Positions 62,535 through 64,000 of a stretch of DNA of 64,000 nucleotides are shown here, piece by piece. Position 1 is the first letter of the stretch, and each line of letters begins with the position of its first letter. Where the stretch lies: positions 1,116,001 to 1,180,000 of the forward strand of contig CAWEZC010000005.1 of the NCBI GenBank assembly GCA_963813495.1, written 5' to 3'. A model generated the notes under the pieces. The model searched no databases. It worked only from the letters and a program-made list of their open reading frames with translations, and was not told the DNA's origin. The stretch is from JACVRW01 sp963813495. Lineage in GTDB: Bacteria > Actinomycetota > Thermoleophilia > Solirubrobacterales > Thermoleophilaceae. The position numbers and the translations under genes were made by a program.

Positions 62535-63075
62535 CAGGAGATCGGCGACGGCCTGGAATTGTTCCAGCGCCTCGGTCAGATTCTCGACGATCTCCTCGGA
62601 AATGACGGCCGGAGCTGGCAGACTCGCTGCGTCCTCGATCGACTCATCCTTCACATCGGCCCAGAGGTCGAGATTGACGCCCGGCTGCGATGCGATCTCA
62701 CTCCAGGTGTAGCGCTTGAACTCCTTGCTCTCCTGAGCTCGTGGCGGCGGGCCGGCTTATAGGCCTCGACGAAGTCGTCCAAATCGGACCGCTTCAGTGT
62801 CTTCGCCTTCAGCGTGAAGTGTTGGTTGGTCCGGAAGTCGTACACCCACAGGTCTTTCGTCGCGGGCTCGGTTGACGCGCCCCGGCGCTCCAGGAACAGG
62901 ACATTCGCTTTGACGCCCTGGGCGTACAGAAGATCCCGGTCGGGAGGCGCAGGATCGTGTGGACATCGCACTCCTCAAGTAGACGACGCCTGACCGTCTC
63001 GCCAGCGCCGCCTTCAAAGAGGACTCGCTTGAGCAGCACGGCGTTTGTGGCGACGATGAACCGGGCATTCTCGGA
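62530..63075 (-). pseudogene. hsdM: Type I restriction-modification methyltransferase (HsdM) remnant
   Basis: Pieces of the C-terminal half of HsdM lie in order on the minus strand in three frames: LFEGGAGETVRRRLLEECDV with HTILRLPTGIF (to about 62960), GVKANVLFLERRGAS with LWVYDFRTNQHFTLKAKTLK (to about 62770), and YTWSEIASQPGVNLDLW with EIVENLTEALEQFQAVADLL (to about 62533). The N-terminal SAM and NPPF motifs are absent. Frame breaks near 62965 and 62740. Decayed fragment, certainly not an active enzyme. Confidence 0.8.
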
Positions 63076-63216
63076 CGTGTCGACGGTAGGTGGCCGTGCG
63101 AGTGGCCCGCCGGGGCGTGCCTCGAGCGTTAAACCGCGGGTGAACGGACGGGTACCAGGCTTGTCGCCAACAGGGGCGGCCCCGGGAGGGCCGCAGTCCC
63201 ATCGTCAGGAGGAGAG

Positions 63217-64000
63217 ATGCATCGAATGCATCTGGCGGCCGCGGCCGCCTTTATCGCCGCGCTCATAAGCGCGCCGGCGGCGGTTTCAGCATCGCCGGAC
63301 GTCGATTCCACACGGCTGGAGCGGCTGGTGACCGTGCAGGGCATCACCGAGCACCAGAAGGCGCTGCAGAACATCGCCGACATGAACGGCGGCAATCGCT
63401 ACACGCGCACACCGGGCTACACCGCGTCCGCGGCCTATGTGAAGGCGACGCTGGAGAAGGCGGGCTATAAGGCGCGCTACGAGATGTTCAACATGCCCAT
63501 CTGGCATGAGGACGCCGCGCCGGTGCTGCAGCTGACGTCGCCGTCGAACAAGACCTACAGGCCCGGCAGCGCCGCGGATGACAACTCGCCGTCGGTGGAC
63601 TTCATCGCCTTCGAGCACTCGCCGACCAAGTCGCTCACGAACGTCAAGGTCGTGCCGACCAACGACATCGTCATCCCCAGTCCGGGTGGCACGACGAGCG
63701 GCTGTGAGATGTCGGATTTCCCGGCCGCGACGAGCGGCGCGGTCGCCCTGATCGCGCGCGGCACGTGCGGGTTCACGCTGAAGCTCCAAAACGCCGTGAG
63801 GGCGGGCGCCGTCGGCGTCATCCTCTTCAACGAGGGCGACACCGCCGATCGGCGCAACGCGCTGTTCCGCTCGGCTGATCCGGGCTACACGGTCCCGGCC
63901 GTGCTCTCGAGCTTCGCCGTCGGCGAGGAGCTCTACAACCTCTACAAGAACGGCCAGAACCCGACCGTCAACCTCGCCACCAGTGGCGTCGACGTCGAGA
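63217..64000 (+). CDS. Secreted M28-type aminopeptidase with PA domain, partial
   Basis: The gene runs off the window. 261 residues are visible: a signal peptide (LAAAAAFIAALISAPAAVSA), a region with ITEHQKALQNIADMNGGNRY and TRTPGYTASAAYVKATLEKA seen at the start of M28 peptidases, then a PA domain (SGAVALIARGTCGFTLKLQN, AGAVGVILFNEGD). The catalytic Zn part should follow beyond 64000. AGGAGG is 7 nt before the ATG. Likely role: extracellular peptide degradation. Confidence 0.85.
   Translation, partial: MHRMHLAAAAAFIAALISAPAAVSASPDVDSTRLERLVTVQGITEHQKALQNIADMNGGNRYTRTPGYTASAAYVKATLEKAGYKARYEMFNMPIWHEDAAPVLQLTSPSNKTYRPGSAADDNSPSVDFIAFEHSPTKSLTNVKVVPTNDIVIPSPGGTTSGCEMSDFPAATSGAVALIARGTCGFTLKLQNAVRAGAVGVILFNEGDTADRRNALFRSADPGYTVPAVLSSFAVGEELYNLYKNGQNPTVNLATSGVDVE

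Overview
This is a high-GC stretch of an actinobacterial chromosome. It most resembles class Thermoleophilia (Solirubrobacter/Conexibacter-like). That placement is inferred from the gene order, the secreted proteins with a 'LALFVALGGTSYA'-type signal peptide, the class II ribonucleotide reductase under NrdR, the frequent GTG/TTG starts and the leaderless-looking promoters. No database search was possible.

Layout. Positions 94-22669 carry the conserved information-processing supercluster on the minus strand: rpmG-secE-nusG-rplK-rplA-rplJ-rplL, then rpoB-rpoC, rpsL-rpsG, fusA and tuf. Accessory genes break it in three places: a beta-propeller and a DUF457-like gene before rpoB; a HAD protein, an EamA-like transporter and an alpha/beta hydrolase before rpsL; and a glycoside hydrolase plus a small membrane protein before fusA. 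Positions 23093-25310 hold a probable metal-uptake locus: a PepSY protein, a COG4280-like membrane protein and a tiny membrane protein diverge from a ZIP transporter across a DtxR-type palindrome. Two tRNAs (Thr-GGT, Tyr-GTA), a GNAT protein, the primary sigma factor and a type IB GTP cyclohydrolase follow.

Positions 28.7-36.5 kb carry a Clp-N-like protein, two small membrane proteins, a two-component system whose regulator is frameshifted, a YVTN beta-propeller and secreted or repeat proteins. Positions 36.6-46.4 kb are the most unusual part: a class III cyclase, a translationally coupled GMC oxidoreductase/alpha-beta hydrolase pair, a DyP peroxidase behind two small proteins that resemble each other, and a very large ATPase regulator without a visible HTH. 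After tRNA-Thr(CGT) come DUF192, holB (three frameshifts), tmk, a second two-component system, a sugar-nucleotide epimerase, a DHFR-like reductase with a bicupin, and nrdR-nrdJ preceded by paired NrdR boxes. The right end (60.4-64 kb) is a small accessory cassette, a truncated DHFR-like gene abutting a decayed type I methyltransferase (hsdM) remnant, and the start of a secreted M28 peptidase with a PA domain.

Caution: at least eight one- or two-base frameshifts occur between 30 and 54 kb, one set in the essential gene holB. Part of the sequence may carry indel errors, so the broken genes here should not be taken as biologically dead without checking.
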